In this document: piece after piece, positions 8,155 through 19,800 of the stretch | Layout: each line of letters opens with the position of its first letter | How positions within the stretch are numbered: the stretch's first letter is position 1 | The notes under the pieces: generated by a model | Database searches by the model: none | Told to the model about the DNA's origin: nothing | The model's input: only the letters and a program-made list of their open reading frames with translations | Program-made: the position numbers and the translations under genes | DNA from: JAAYQA01 sp964510345 | Lineage (GTDB): Bacteria; Bacillota; Clostridia; Tissierellales; Peptoniphilaceae | Length of the DNA: 59,103 bases | NCBI GenBank assembly: GCA_964510345.1 | Contig: CAZEBB010000008.1 | Coordinates: 1 to 59,103 of the forward strand | Direction of reading: 5' to 3'

Positions 8155-9081
8155 TTATGCAACATTCTTCGATGTGACAAAAATAAATTTCAAATAGCCG
8201 TACAGCACGTAGAAGACCAATACGGTCGCGATGATTTCTTCAATGCGAACGAGGGTTCCCAGAAACGGCACCGGGTTCGTCTTTGCCAACAAACCGTTCG
8301 CCAATTTCAGAGACAGAGCCGAAATGACAAACGGGAAAGTAAAAGCGGAATAGCCGGGCATGAACGGTAACTTGAGCAGCTTCGGCATTTGCGTGAGAAC
8401 GAAGATGTACAGTCCTTGAGAAAGGATGATCAAGAACCATAAAAGCGCAGAGCTTTCCATCGGTTTCGCATTCACAAATCCGGCCAGGCACAGGGCAGCC
8501 GGCGCCGCATAGATCGCGATGAGCGGTTTGGTCGGTGGCATGAGTTCAATCTTGCTCATGTAGCGCTTCGTAACGACGACGAGGAGGATCAGTAAACTCG
8601 CAAATCCAAACCAAAATGCGACGCGACCCAAGGGGAGCATTTCAAATGCTCCGGCCGTGACGGATGCGACAACGATTCCTACGAACACGATATACCAGCT
8701 GGCAAAGACTTGCCCGAGTTTAAACTTCAACACAAATCTCGTAAAGAATAATACCATCACTCCGATGTGCAATAGGATCGATGCGATCCAAAAGATAAAT
8801 GCAAACGTCGGCACATACGGCTTCAGATAGGTCGCCAACAGCATACCGGCCATCGGGAAGGTCGCAAATACAGAACAGATGACCGGGTTTTTCAGGTCCT
8901 CTGCGACGGCGTTCGGATGCAAGATGATCTTGAGAATCACGAGAATAAATTGAATGCCCGCGATGACTCCAATCGCGTTGCGAAGCACAGGACTGTACGA
9001 TTGTAATAAGTTCCCAAGTGCCGCTAACCCCAAAACGAGTCCGGTGATGGGAGTCGGTATTCTTTTTGTCAGATCTTTCAT
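8155..9081 (-). CDS. TDT/SLAC1-family membrane transporter
   Basis: A 308-residue integral membrane protein with about ten hydrophobic segments. The N-terminal motif is PTPITGLVLGLAALGNLL, and the C-terminal part has the LPFMPGYSAFTFPFVISAL segment typical of the tellurite-resistance/dicarboxylate transporter (TehA, Mae1, SLAC1) family. Family members pass dicarboxylates, small anions or sulfite; the substrate here cannot be read from the sequence. AAAGGTG lies about 7 nt before the ATG at 9081. It is flanked by its own terminator and a promoter-like sequence, so it is probably monocistronic and divergent from the moxR operon. Confidence 0.85.
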   Translation of the reverse strand: MKDLTKRIPTPITGLVLGLAALGNLLQSYSPVLRNAIGVIAGIQFILVILKIILHPNAVAEDLKNPVICSVFATFPMAGMLLATYLKPYVPTFAFIFWIASILLHIGVMVLFFTRFVLKFKLGQVFASWYIVFVGIVVASVTAGAFEMLPLGRVAFWFGFASLLILLVVVTKRYMSKIELMPPTKPLIAIYAAPAALCLAGFVNAKPMESSALLWFLIILSQGLYIFVLTQMPKLLKLPFMPGYSAFTFPFVISALSLKLANGLLAKTNPVPFLGTLVRIEEIIATVLVFYVLYGYLKFIFVTSKNVA

Positions 9082-9187
9082 AGGGCGACACCTTTTTCTT
9101 TTGCTCCTGTGGTTGTCAGGTGTATTGCAACTACTTTCTCATTTTCCAAACTGTTTTCCTCCTAAAGGATATTGTATTGACGCGGTT

Positions 9188-9217
9188 AGAATAACATTTC
9201 ACACTATTCCTGTCCAA
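9188..9217 (-). promoter_or_regulatory. Probable promoter of the TDT transporter
   Basis: Minus strand TTGGAC (9217-9212), 18-nt spacer, TATTCT (9193-9188), about 107 nt before the ATG. The rest of the 9082-9342 divergent spacer shows no gene, and I could not place a convincing promoter for moxR in it. Confidence 0.55.
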
Positions 9218-9342
9218 TTAAAAATTTTGATTGCATGATCGGTTTTTCTTATGTTTCCGTTTCATGGACGGGTAATGGATTCACCATCAGTTTAGGGTAA
9301 AAAATAACTGTATGAAGTCATTCCACAAAAAAGGGTGAAAAT

Positions 9343-10290
9343 ATGATTGAATCTAAAAACTATCAAGTGCTTAGCGAGCGATTATCGCAGAATATTCAAA
9401 AGGTAATTGCGGGAAAACCGGAGGCCATAGAGTTGCTGATCATCGCATTGATCGCCGGTGGACATGTCTTGATCGAAGATGTGCCGGGCGTAGGCAAAAC
9501 GACACTGGTGTCCGCTCTTTCAGCATCTCTCGATATGAGCTTTCAACGCATACAATTTACACCGGATCTAATGCCGTCGGATATTACGGGCTTTAACCTA
9601 TATGACCCGAAGGAACAGCAGTTTGTCTTTCACCCAGGTGCTGTCATGAGTCACATAGTGCTTGCGGACGAGATTAACCGTAGCGCGCCGAGGACGCAGT
9701 CGAGCCTGCTCGAGGTCATGCAGGAGTATCAAGTTACGGTAGACGGTGTCAGCTATGCGGTACCCCAGCCTTTCATGGTGCTCGCCACGCAAAATCCGAT
9801 CGAATTCGCCGGAACCTATCCGCTACCGGAAGCTCAATTGGACCGCTTTATGATCCGAATTTCAATGGGTTATCCGACTAAAGAAGAGGAAATCGGCATC
9901 TTGGATCAGGATACGCAAGAGCGACTCCGTACAGATTTTGAACCGATCGCTACGGTGCACGATCTGCTGCTGTTTAAGCAGAATATCGACATTTCGCACG
10001 CGAGCTACGGGATTAAAGAGTATATCGTAGAAATCTGCAGAAAAACGCGCGAACACAAAAAGATCGTGGTCGGCGCAAGCCCACGCGCTGCGCAAATGCT
10101 TTTGAAAGCTGCCAAAGTGCGCGCGTTATTGCGTGGTAGAAGTTATGTCATCCCCGACGATGTCATTGAATTGGCAGAACCGGTCTTGGCGCATCGTTTA
10201 TCACTCGGCCAAGAAAACCGTATGCAGGGTACGGAAGCGTCGTCGCTCATCCACGACATCGTGCAATCCGTTCCGGTACCAAAATCATGA
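9343..10290 (+). CDS. MoxR-family AAA+ ATPase
   Basis: A 315-residue AAA+ ATPase of the MoxR type: Walker A EDVPGVGKTTLVSAL (about 45-59), Walker B IVLADEINRS, sensor region LATQNPIEFAGTYPLPEAQLDRF, and a C-terminal lid with SPRAAQMLLKAAKVRALLRGR. MoxR ATPases work with a DUF58 protein as chaperone-like pairs, often in envelope stress or maturation of secreted complexes. The next gene overlaps it by 4 nt (ATGA) and is exactly such a DUF58 protein, followed by a membrane transglutaminase. This is a common three-gene layout in Firmicutes and Actinobacteria whose substrate is usually unknown. Confidence 0.93.
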   Translation: MIESKNYQVLSERLSQNIQKVIAGKPEAIELLIIALIAGGHVLIEDVPGVGKTTLVSALSASLDMSFQRIQFTPDLMPSDITGFNLYDPKEQQFVFHPGAVMSHIVLADEINRSAPRTQSSLLEVMQEYQVTVDGVSYAVPQPFMVLATQNPIEFAGTYPLPEAQLDRFMIRISMGYPTKEEEIGILDQDTQERLRTDFEPIATVHDLLLFKQNIDISHASYGIKEYIVEICRKTREHKKIVVGASPRAAQMLLKAAKVRALLRGRSYVIPDDVIELAEPVLAHRLSLGQENRMQGTEASSLIHDIVQSVPVPKS

Positions 10291-11390
10291 GACTGAGAGC
10301 GGGGTTTTGGCTGTGGCTACCGATGCTGGTTGTATTGTATCTCGCCGTCCAATTCAAGTTGCGACCGTTCCCCCATATCTTACTGCTCTTCTGGTTGTGT
10401 ATCCCCCTGTTTTCGTTCGGATCCCTATGGATCCAAAAAAGAGCCTTGGAGTTTCAAATGGAGCCGGTCACTCCGCTTCTTACGAGAAATACCCCGTTTG
10501 AAGTCCGTCTCACGGTCACAAATCGGAGTCGTCTGGCCGACGCCGTTCTGTTCTTTCCCGATGAAAGAATCAACCGCTTGCAGATCAGCGCCGGCGAAAC
10601 CACTGCATATTTGATGACAGATCGAGCTTCTCATATTGGCCGTTTCAATTTGGCCGATCGGCCGATCTACGTAGAGGATGCGTTTGGTCTTTTTCGTATG
10701 CCCGTATGCACACTTCCTCAGGATGCGCTCATATTGCCTTCGTTGCTCGCGCTCTCTCCCACGGAAGCCGACGGGCGCCTCGGGATGGCGGCGCGTTCGA
10801 CCTCTCGAAGCGGACAAGATGAGTTTTCCTATGTGGAACCTCACCATCCGAGTGCACCGATGCGCCGCATCCACTGGAAGCTCAGCGCTCGTATGCAAAA
10901 GTGGATGATGCGGCATTTGGATGAAGTCACGGAACCGTCTGCGACAATTTTTGTCATCCCCCCATTGGAAACTGATGACCTTTCTAAAGAAGTTACAGAC
11001 ATTCTCTACGACTATGCGTATACGTTTTCGTTTCACTCCATTCCCAAACGCGTCTCGCTCCACCTCTTTTCGAACAATGTCCAAACCCAAAGCGTACGAC
11101 TCCCGCTGGATCATCCGGCGACGGCAAGGCGCCTTTTGGCATTGGATGCAAATGTTGACAAATCAGAAAGATTTCATGCGATCTCTCATTATCGCGATCC
11201 GCAGTCGACGGCGGTCATCATTGCCGCCGAGCTTTCCGACGATGAGCTGAGTCAGGTCCTATCGCTGCGTCGACGAGTGCTAGACGTGCTGCTGATGATC
11301 CCGGACCAAGCACTCACCGACGAGCAAAGCCAACGCTTACACCTACCCGGCCTTCGCGTCGAGCCGATCGAGGTGATTCCTCATGCGTAG
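10287..11390 (+). CDS. DUF58 membrane-associated protein, MoxR partner
   Basis: A 367-residue protein with two N-terminal transmembrane helices (about 8-22 and 28-46). An extended middle part is followed by the DUF58 signature MRRIHWKLSARMQKWMMRHL (about 192-211), which normally reads R-x-I-x-W-x-x-S-A-R. A VWA-like fold usually follows this signature. The gene starts inside the moxR stop and ends inside the next gene (8-nt overlap), so the three are co-translated. Role inferred: a scaffold or client adaptor for the MoxR ATPase at the membrane. Confidence 0.88.
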   Translation: MRLRAGFWLWLPMLVVLYLAVQFKLRPFPHILLLFWLCIPLFSFGSLWIQKRALEFQMEPVTPLLTRNTPFEVRLTVTNRSRLADAVLFFPDERINRLQISAGETTAYLMTDRASHIGRFNLADRPIYVEDAFGLFRMPVCTLPQDALILPSLLALSPTEADGRLGMAARSTSRSGQDEFSYVEPHHPSAPMRRIHWKLSARMQKWMMRHLDEVTEPSATIFVIPPLETDDLSKEVTDILYDYAYTFSFHSIPKRVSLHLFSNNVQTQSVRLPLDHPATARRLLALDANVDKSERFHAISHYRDPQSTAVIIAAELSDDELSQVLSLRRRVLDVLLMIPDQALTDEQSQRLHLPGLRVEPIEVIPHA

Positions 11391-13752
11391 TAGACGACCG
11401 TTTGAGTGGAAACCGACTTTAGTTTATGGTGTTGCTGCGGCCCTCTTTGCGATGACGCTCAGTTATTTCCTGTGGAGCTGGATGGGTGTCCCCAATCCTC
11501 CGGTGATTCGGGACGCGCTTTGGTATCTCCTAATCATGGCAGTGCTGATCGCCCTCTCCCGCTACCCGATGGTTGCCCTCTCCCTATTTTTTCTCGCCGT
11601 CGCATGGCTATGGATCACGTGGCCGGAAACCGTGATCAACGAGGATTCCACCTTTCTATGGAAATGGATACAGGATGTGTACGACGCCTTCTTCTGGGGC
11701 CTCACACTGAACCCGTTCAAAGGGGCGATGCCATTATCCTTTGTACCGGTTCTTCGCATCGTGACCAGCTTCCTTTCCTTTGTCTTTCTCTATGCCATCC
11801 CGTTTCCCGCGATGGCGCTCACACTTTTGGCGGGTCCTCTGTTCTTTATGCCTGAACTGGGGATCCACCCGCACTGGCTCATTTGGCTTTTCATGGGCTT
11901 AGGGTGCATCACCATCTCCTTTTACCGACCGACCGACACCGGCCGCAGAAAGCTACCCCATCCCGGCATTGTGGCCGGACTTTTGGCAACCGTCTTTCTG
12001 CTACAGTCCGTCCTATCGCCGAGCGTTTTCTTTGATCCGCAGCTTTCCACATGGATCAATGATCGTTCGCCTCGCGCCAACCCGGACAAAGACCGAATCT
12101 TTACACTGGATGCGACCGGTTTCTATCCTGAATCGCGGAGGCTTGGCGGCTCCATCGTACTGAAAAACCAACCACTGATGGAGGTAGAAGGTCCTCCATA
12201 CGCGTTTTATCTGAGAGGCACTGCATATAACGAGTTTCTTGGCGATCGCTGGGAACTCCCTTCGATGAGTGATGCGCACGAGTTCGTGCCACTAATCATC
12301 ACAAGTACGATGCCTGACAACATGCCTCCCGAGCAAAAGGTCCTCTGGCCGATCGATTTCTCGTCCGACACTTCCGTTTTCTTAGAAGTGTACGACTTGC
12401 AAAGCGCTGTGATACAACCGCTTACAACCCCTCAATACACCGTGTTTAATCCGGGGATCCTTCATACGATTGCCTCAGGAGAATGGATAGGCTTTGCCGT
12501 TGAAGGGAATCCGGAAGTCGATGATCCAAAAACATTTGTCTATAATGAGCACATGATCCTTGCAGAAGAACCGATCGATGACGGCGTGTATCTGTTCGGG
12601 GGCTTTGTCACACCGGAGCGTTCGGAGCAAGCGACCGCACAACTCGCGATGCACCCGGTCGTCCAAAAAGACGCTCCGCGCAAGTACGAAGAGCTCGTGC
12701 GCCAATATGACGAGAAGCTCCATCAATTGATCTATGAACAATTGGCAGAACATCTAGATGATACTTTTTATACGCAGCTAATGCTTTCAGAGATTCGGGC
12801 TCATTTTCAGGAGAACTACCCCTATTCGTTGCAGGTGCCGGATGTCCCCGTCGACCGCCCTCTGATCTCCTGGTTTTTGGAGACAAAGAAAGGTTACTGT
12901 GTCTATTATGGGACGACGGCGGCCGAGCTGCTGAGTGATATCGGCATCAAAACCCGCTACGCCGAAGGTTTTCTCGTGCCATCGGCATCTTCGGATGCAC
13001 GCCCCACGGATGGAATGCTCAACGACGAAATCGGCGGAGCTTTCTCCCGAACTGTCACCTCCAACTCAGCCCACGCTTGGGCGGAGATTGAATACGAAGG
13101 CGTCGGGTGGTATCCCTATGAAACGACACCCACCTCTCATATTGCGAGGCTGAATGCGGGGACCGTCGGAGAAGAACAAAGAGAAGAAGAGCCTCGCCCT
13201 TCACGGGATCCGGAGACTCCCGATCAAAGAGATCCCATCCCGCGCACTGAACCCGATCGAGAAGAGGCCCCTGCAGCACCACCAAAAGAGCCATCCCCAC
13301 TGCTCCTATGGGCTCGTGCCAATCGGAATCGGATCTTGATCACAGTGGCTGTGATCGCTTATCTGATCTGGCGGCGCTATGTGTATCGAAAGCGGCATGA
13401 CCAGTCGTGGATTGAGAAAACGTACCGTGACCGACCCGCCCTTCTCACAAAGAAGATATGGAAAGATATTGAGCAGATCGCCAAGATAACCGGCACGGAT
13501 ACCAAACGAGGTACCGTTCGCGATACCCTTCTTCAATTGGCCGACCACTATTCAATCAAAGATATCGCGATCGTTTCCTCCTCGATCTGGGTCATTGAGC
13601 AGACGCTGTACAGTGAGCAAGCCCCCGAGTTCTCACAACTGCAGCCCTTACTCAGCTATCACAAGAGCCTCGACCACCGCATACGCAACTATCTACCCTG
13701 GCACAAATGGTTCCTCCTCCGATGGTTGTGGAGCCGATCCAATCCGCTGTAA
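11383..13752 (+). CDS. Membrane transglutaminase-like protein
   Basis: A 789-residue protein. The N-terminal third has about five or six transmembrane helices (residues about 15-210). An extracytoplasmic transglutaminase core follows, with the catalytic cysteine in KKGYCVYYGTTAAELL (about 505), histidine in SAHAWAEIEYEG and the acidic residue in GWYPYETTPT (Glu in place of the classic Asp, a frequent variant in bacterial members). A Pro/Glu-rich linker, one more membrane helix (ILITVAVIAYLIWRRY) and a DUF4129-like cytoplasmic tail follow. It completes the MoxR-DUF58-transglutaminase operon. Enzymatic activity (protease or cross-linking) has rarely been shown for this type. Confidence 0.9.
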   Translation: MRSRRPFEWKPTLVYGVAAALFAMTLSYFLWSWMGVPNPPVIRDALWYLLIMAVLIALSRYPMVALSLFFLAVAWLWITWPETVINEDSTFLWKWIQDVYDAFFWGLTLNPFKGAMPLSFVPVLRIVTSFLSFVFLYAIPFPAMALTLLAGPLFFMPELGIHPHWLIWLFMGLGCITISFYRPTDTGRRKLPHPGIVAGLLATVFLLQSVLSPSVFFDPQLSTWINDRSPRANPDKDRIFTLDATGFYPESRRLGGSIVLKNQPLMEVEGPPYAFYLRGTAYNEFLGDRWELPSMSDAHEFVPLIITSTMPDNMPPEQKVLWPIDFSSDTSVFLEVYDLQSAVIQPLTTPQYTVFNPGILHTIASGEWIGFAVEGNPEVDDPKTFVYNEHMILAEEPIDDGVYLFGGFVTPERSEQATAQLAMHPVVQKDAPRKYEELVRQYDEKLHQLIYEQLAEHLDDTFYTQLMLSEIRAHFQENYPYSLQVPDVPVDRPLISWFLETKKGYCVYYGTTAAELLSDIGIKTRYAEGFLVPSASSDARPTDGMLNDEIGGAFSRTVTSNSAHAWAEIEYEGVGWYPYETTPTSHIARLNAGTVGEEQREEEPRPSRDPETPDQRDPIPRTEPDREEAPAAPPKEPSPLLLWARANRNRILITVAVIAYLIWRRYVYRKRHDQSWIEKTYRDRPALLTKKIWKDIEQIAKITGTDTKRGTVRDTLLQLADHYSIKDIAIVSSSIWVIEQTLYSEQAPEFSQLQPLLSYHKSLDHRIRNYLPWHKWFLLRWLWSRSNPL

Positions 13753-13754
13753 GC

Positions 13755-13795
13755 AAAAAGACTGTCCACGATACGGGACAGTCTTTTCTGATTTT
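13755..13795. terminator. Bidirectional terminator between convergent operons
   Basis: AAAAGACTGTCC, 7-nt loop, GGGACAGTCTTTT with T-rich flanks on both strands. It serves the transglutaminase gene (plus) and the adhesin gene (minus). Confidence 0.85.
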
Positions 13796-13808
13796 ACCGC
13801 TGTTAGTA

Positions 13809-16800
13809 CTATTTGTTTCTACGCTTTCGAACGACGACGAATGCGCCGGCAGCTGCACAAGCCGTGAGGATAAATCCCATCACGCCTGCATCCCCTGTCG
13901 TCGGGTTCTTTGTTCCCGGTTTCGGCTTCGGCTTAGAATCCGGCTTCGGTGTCGGTTTCGGGTCGGTACCGGGCTTGGGATCTGTATCCGGTTTGGGATC
14001 GGTCGTCGGTTTCGAGTCGGTATCCGGATTCTCCGTCTTTGGATCATCTTTCTTTGTGTTCACCAAATTGTACCCGTCAAACGTGAGAGTATATCCTTCC
14101 GGAACAATCTCCCCGATTTTGTAAATATGGGTTGTTCCATTCACTTCTTTAATGACTTGTTCACCAAAGTCATACGCCCAATCGCTGGATGCAGTGATAC
14201 GTTTTCGCGCAATCTCCGTACCATCTTTGTAAAGCACAACGATAATTGCATCCGGACGATCTTTCTCTCGATCATTTTTCCAAGTCTTTATACCGCGTAT
14301 CGTCTCAGTGATCGGTTTATCATCAGGTTCATCTTCAATTCGCGTATTCACAATATCGTATCCATCGTAGATTGCCGTGTACCCCGCAGGGACAACTTCC
14401 TTCACAGAATACTCATGTGTCGTACCATCCGCTTCAACGATTGTAAAGTATCCAAAGCTGTACTTCCAATTATCTCTTGCCGTTACATCCTTACGCTCGA
14501 TTTCATCACCGTCACGGTATAAGATGACCATGATCTTTTCAGGGCGATCCGTCTCTTTATCGCCTATCCATCTTTTCTCGCCATCGATGAGATCGATCTC
14601 GGTGTCATCAGGTTCTGTGTACAGATTCGTAAATAACGCGACTTCAGATTTTTCCAGCTCAGATTTGGCAATGAGGATATCACTCGCCAGTACGCCTCCA
14701 TCTTCAGTAATTGTTACCGTCATGGTATATACACTGTGATCATAGGTCCAATTTTTTGCTGTTCCGATGACCTCTGAGATGCGATACTTGTAGATTCCCG
14801 CTTCAGTGACGGGTATCACCCCAAACTCTACCGAGCCTGGACCTGTCACAACCATTGTCTTTACGCTACCGATGGATCCTTCCGGCATCGGAGCTCCATT
14901 CAATCCTTCCATTTTGAAGGTGAACTCTTGATTCGGCGCATTTGTCCCTTGTATACGTTTCTCCACCGGAGGATCGATCACAATCGGTTTTGGTGCCTTG
15001 TGCGTATTCGTTATGATGTTCCCGATCTGCGTTACGTCATATTCTCTTCCGTTTACCAATATGGATCCCGCTGTCACACCCGCCTCTTCTACAGAGTAGA
15101 TATAGGGATTTCCATTGATATCAGTCTCATCGAGTCCTGACCAAACATAATTAAATGTAGGCGCAGTCCCTGTTATCTCCGGTGTTACCGCAACAATTTC
15201 TCTGTTACCGCCTTCAGTATGACGGTAAAGATGTATAGTGACAACCCTGTGGTCGTCTGCGGGTCCGCCAACCCAGGTTTTGGTCGCTACGACTTCGCCT
15301 TCGGTCGGGATCTCATACGTGTTGGTGACATCATATCCGTTTTGAGAGACGGTATAGACTCTATCTCCAACCATGAATCGATCCGAGACCACTCCTTCTT
15401 CCTCAACTGTGTAGCTATACGCATTGCCGTCATTGTCCGTTTGTTCAAGCGCATTCCACGTATAGGAAAAGGTTGGCGCGTTACCGGTTATTGAAGGATT
15501 TGCTTCCACCTGTTCTCTTCGTCCGCCATCAATTTGGCGATAAAGGATCAAGGACACGGCTGTATGGTCCTCTTCAGGGCCGCCGATCCAATTCTTCGTC
15601 GCGGTAACTTGACCTTCCATTGGTACCTCATAGGTATTCGTTATGCGGTTCTCTTCCTGCGTTACGGTGTAGACCCGATCTTCGATCGCGACTTTTCCGT
15701 CGATCACATTGTCTTCCTCAACTGTAAAAAGGAAAGGTCTTCCTTCTCCATCTGTCTCTTCAAGGCTAGACCAAGTATACGTGAAGTTTGGTGCTGTCCC
15801 GGATATCTTCACCTCTGCATCCACCAATTCCTTCTCGCCGCCTTCGATCTGACGGTACAAGTGGAGGGTGACTGCCGTATGGTCCGTTTCCGGTCCACCG
15901 ACCCAATTTTTGTTCGCAATCACGACTCCATTTTGCGGTGTATTATAGGTGTTATTCACAGACATCCCGTTGTCCATCACCTCATACACAGGATCTTCGC
16001 TATAATGATTCGGAATTCGAACTTCCTCGATCGTATAGTCCAGTGGGGTACCGTCAGCATCTGTTTCAGGTAACCCATTCCATGTGTAGACCCAAGCTGA
16101 AAATTCTCCGTTGTCCGTCCCAGTATTCCCGTCATCAACGACTCCATCGAGACTCACGGGATCTCCTATCAGGACATCTCCTTGTTTTAACTGGAATTGC
16201 ACAAGCCCTTTCGGTCCACCATTCCATGTCTTTTCACCAACAAAAGACCGTAATGGAATTTTGTAGGTATTTGTAATCGTCAATCCGTCTTCTGAAGTCT
16301 CTTGTGAGTGATGAATCGGCGTGACCGGTTCGATTACCGAGTACATGTATTCGTTGCCTGCATCGTCAAAACGCTCCAGACCTTTCCATGTATACACCCA
16401 AGGTTCAAGCTCTCCTGACAATCCATCGACAACATCATCGATTTGACCGTCAAGGATCACCACATCTCCAAGCTTCTCTGATCCTTGCATCAATTGAAGC
16501 TGTATATTGGGCTTTGGACCTCCATCCCACTCTTTTGTTGCAGTAAACCAAGTAGTTAACGACTGATTTGTGACGATCGTCGTCGCAGTGGAAACCGCGT
16601 CATAATTCGCCGGGGATGTCGGTTCGGAGACAACATATTTGTACACGACGTCTTGCTCGTTATAGACTCCATTTCCGGGGAGATTAAACCAAGTAAAAGA
16701 CCAAGGTTCATACTCTCCATCTTCACTTAAATGATCGCCTGTATCGACAACTCCATCCAACTCGACGGGCTCACCCCAAGGTTCACTGTATTCATTTGCC

Positions 16801-19800
16801 GTTACACCTTCAATCTGTTGCAGGAGTACAAATTTCACACTTGGTTTCGGCATCGGTGGATTCGGAATCTCCGGATCCCATTTCTTTAGTGCGGTAAAGG
16901 TTCCTCCACGCCAAGTATTCGTAATTGTCGTAAGTCCCGTTTCATCGACTTCTACAGTCCGTACATAACCTACCGGAACGATGGGCTCTCCAACAGTGTA
17001 TTTGTATTCACTGCCATCTGCACGCAACTTTGGTAGATTGCTCCACGTATACTCCCATTCTCCCAGTTCTCCTGAACCGGTTGCATCCGGAACATCTATG
17101 ATTCCATCCAATGTTACAAATCCGAGATCCTCGTTGTCTCGGTACAGATGAAAACCAATATCAGGCAATGCCCCTTCCGGTGCATTCTTGAAGACTTTTT
17201 TTGCCGATATCTCCGTCGTGATCAAGGTATTGGTAACTGTGAATCCATCCGTTTGATTCCCTGTAACGTCGACATCGTGGCTCGCCGGTATACCGGTTTC
17301 TTCCACAACGTAGGAATAGAGCCGGTCATGCTCATCTCTCTGAGGCAAATTCTTCCATGTATAGATCCAAGGTTGTAATTCACCCGAACTTTCATCGGTG
17401 GTGCCGGAATCGATCACCCCGTCAAGCGCTACGCTACCAACGGTTTCAATGTTACCTCCTTCAACCGATCGTTTCAGTGTCAGTTCAATCTCAGGATATG
17501 GTTTGGGTGAATGCTCGTCCCATACCTTGGTGGCTGAAAAACCTAATGTCTGATAGGTGTTGTTGACGATCAAACCGTTCGCTTGTGAGCCTTCGTACGA
17601 AACCTCATAATTCGCAGGCACAGTCACTTCTCTAACGCTGTAAATATAGGGTTCGCCTTCATTATTTGTCTCAGGCAGCTGCTTCCAACTATATTTCCAA
17701 GCGGAATGCTCGCCCGATCCAGTCTCGGTAGCTATCGTATCGACAATACCATCTAACGACACTTCCGTTCGTACCTCTTCCTGTTCACCATCCGCAACTT
17801 TCCGTAAAAGTTGTAAGGCGATGGCCGGATTTGGCTCGGGTGAATCGATCCATCCTTTTGTCGCCGACACTTCGATGAGTGGTGAAGTGTAATGATTTGT
17901 GATATTGAGCGAACCAATACCCGTCGCGTAATAGTTATCAGGCGATCCTTCTGTGATCGTACCTTCCTTCAACCAAAACTCTTTGACATAGAAAGTATAC
18001 GGATTGCCGCTTGCATCCGTTTCATCTAAGTTTTCCCATGTAGCTGAGAGTTCGAGACTCCCCGCAGGTAACTTCATGATCTGTTCGGGTACTTTTTCAT
18101 CCGTACCTGTTGTGGTCGTACGCCAAAGTTCAAACCAAACCGCCGGTTTTAAAGAGGGACCACCATCCCAAGTCTTTGTCGCGGTTGCTGTGCCTTCATT
18201 CGGAATCTGATACGTATTGGTCGCGGTTAACCCGTCTTCTTTGACCTCATAGTTTTCCGGTGCACCATAGACCAAATTCGGTGTCGTTTGCGGTACATAA
18301 GCCCCGTCTTGACGAACCTCTCTGATGTAATAGATCCAAGGGACGCCACTTTTATCGGTTTCTTCCAAGTGTGTCCACTTTGTTGAAAGTACACCGTTCG
18401 GTAACATCTTTATCGTCGCGCCGGATACACCATCCGTTTGTGGATTTTGGGCGCTACCTTCTAAGTGTCGATACAACACGAATCCAATCGTCGGTTTCTG
18501 CGAGGGTCCGTCTACCCATATTTTCGTCGCATCGACCTCGCGCAATGGTGACACATAGGTGTTTGTGACTGTCAACCCTTCCTCTTTCATGACGTAGTTG
18601 ACTGGAGCTCTATTCTCACCTTCCGCGTCAAATTCTTTAACAGAAAAGATGTACGGGTTGCCAAAATGATCGGTCTGGGCGATGTTCTCCCAAGTCGCCG
18701 TCGTCTCTCCATCTTGAATTTCTATTGTAGCTGCCCCCTCAACGGGTTGTGCCACTTCATTGTCAATTTGATAATACAGTTTCAGAAAAATGGATGGCTT
18801 CGGAGTTGGCCCACCCTCCCACACTTTGGTAGCGGTCACTTCACCCGTAGGTGGTTGATACGTATTGATGACACTCAAGCCCTCTTCCGATTTGGTGTAG
18901 TCCTCGGGCTCAAATGGAACTCCCTGTTCATTCACTTCTCGTACAGTAAAAGTATAGGGAACTCCTTGTCGGGTTTCTGACTCTAGTCCGATCCAAGTAA
19001 CACTATGTTGCCCGGTCGTCGGAATTTTTTGGATATCAGCACCCGGAACCGCTTCCTCTCCGGTTGTTCCATCTGATTTAGGTGATCGGTACAAAGCAAA
19101 CCAGACATTCGGACGTTCATCAGGCGATCCGTTGACCCAAGTTTTATAGGCAGTCACTTCGTAGCTAGAGTCCGGTTCGTACGTATTTGTGATCGTCAGT
19201 CCGTCAATCGATTTACTGTATTTAGGTATGCTTTCTTCATCGACGGTATAGGTATGAGCTGACCCGTCATTTCTGTATTTTGGAAGACCCTTCCAAGTAT
19301 AGTTGAATTCATCCGCAGGACCGGTGATCGGCATTACCAACGGCGCTATACTCCCTTGATACGGCGACCCATCCTGTAAAAGGATCAAGTCGACGGGTTG
19401 ATGATCCGTTTCCGGTCCATTAACCCACAATTTTTTCGCAACGATATCGACGAATTCATCCCCTGTTTGCGGTCGATTGGTGACGGTCACCGCTTTTTCC
19501 TTGTCATCGATACGCAGAGTCACCGTGCCGCCTGCCGGATCATATGAGGGTGTGAATCCTTGTGAATCAGTTTCCGTTACCGTATAGTCGCCATACTTTA
19601 GATTCTCAAATGTCCTCGTCTGTCCTGCAGCCAGCGTAAAGCTTTCGGAGAACCCCTTCGGTCCGGTCACGGTAAACCCGAAAACAGGGATGATCGGCGC
19701 ACGAAGTAACCGAAAAGCAAGCTGCGGTGACGGTGCGGGATTGAAGGTTTTTGTTACCGAGAGTTTACCCAGCGGTTTTTCGGTATTTGTAACGAGCACC

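Noticed and set aside
13707..14522. Plus-strand open frame of 271 codons at the end of the adhesin gene
   Set aside because: Runs over a terminator and the low-complexity tail of the adhesin; the R/F/C-rich product reflects the antisense of the wall-spanning repeats.
15000..19465. CRISPR or satellite-like array
   Set aside because: The repeats are about 320 bp, diverged, in frame and encode Cna_B domains.
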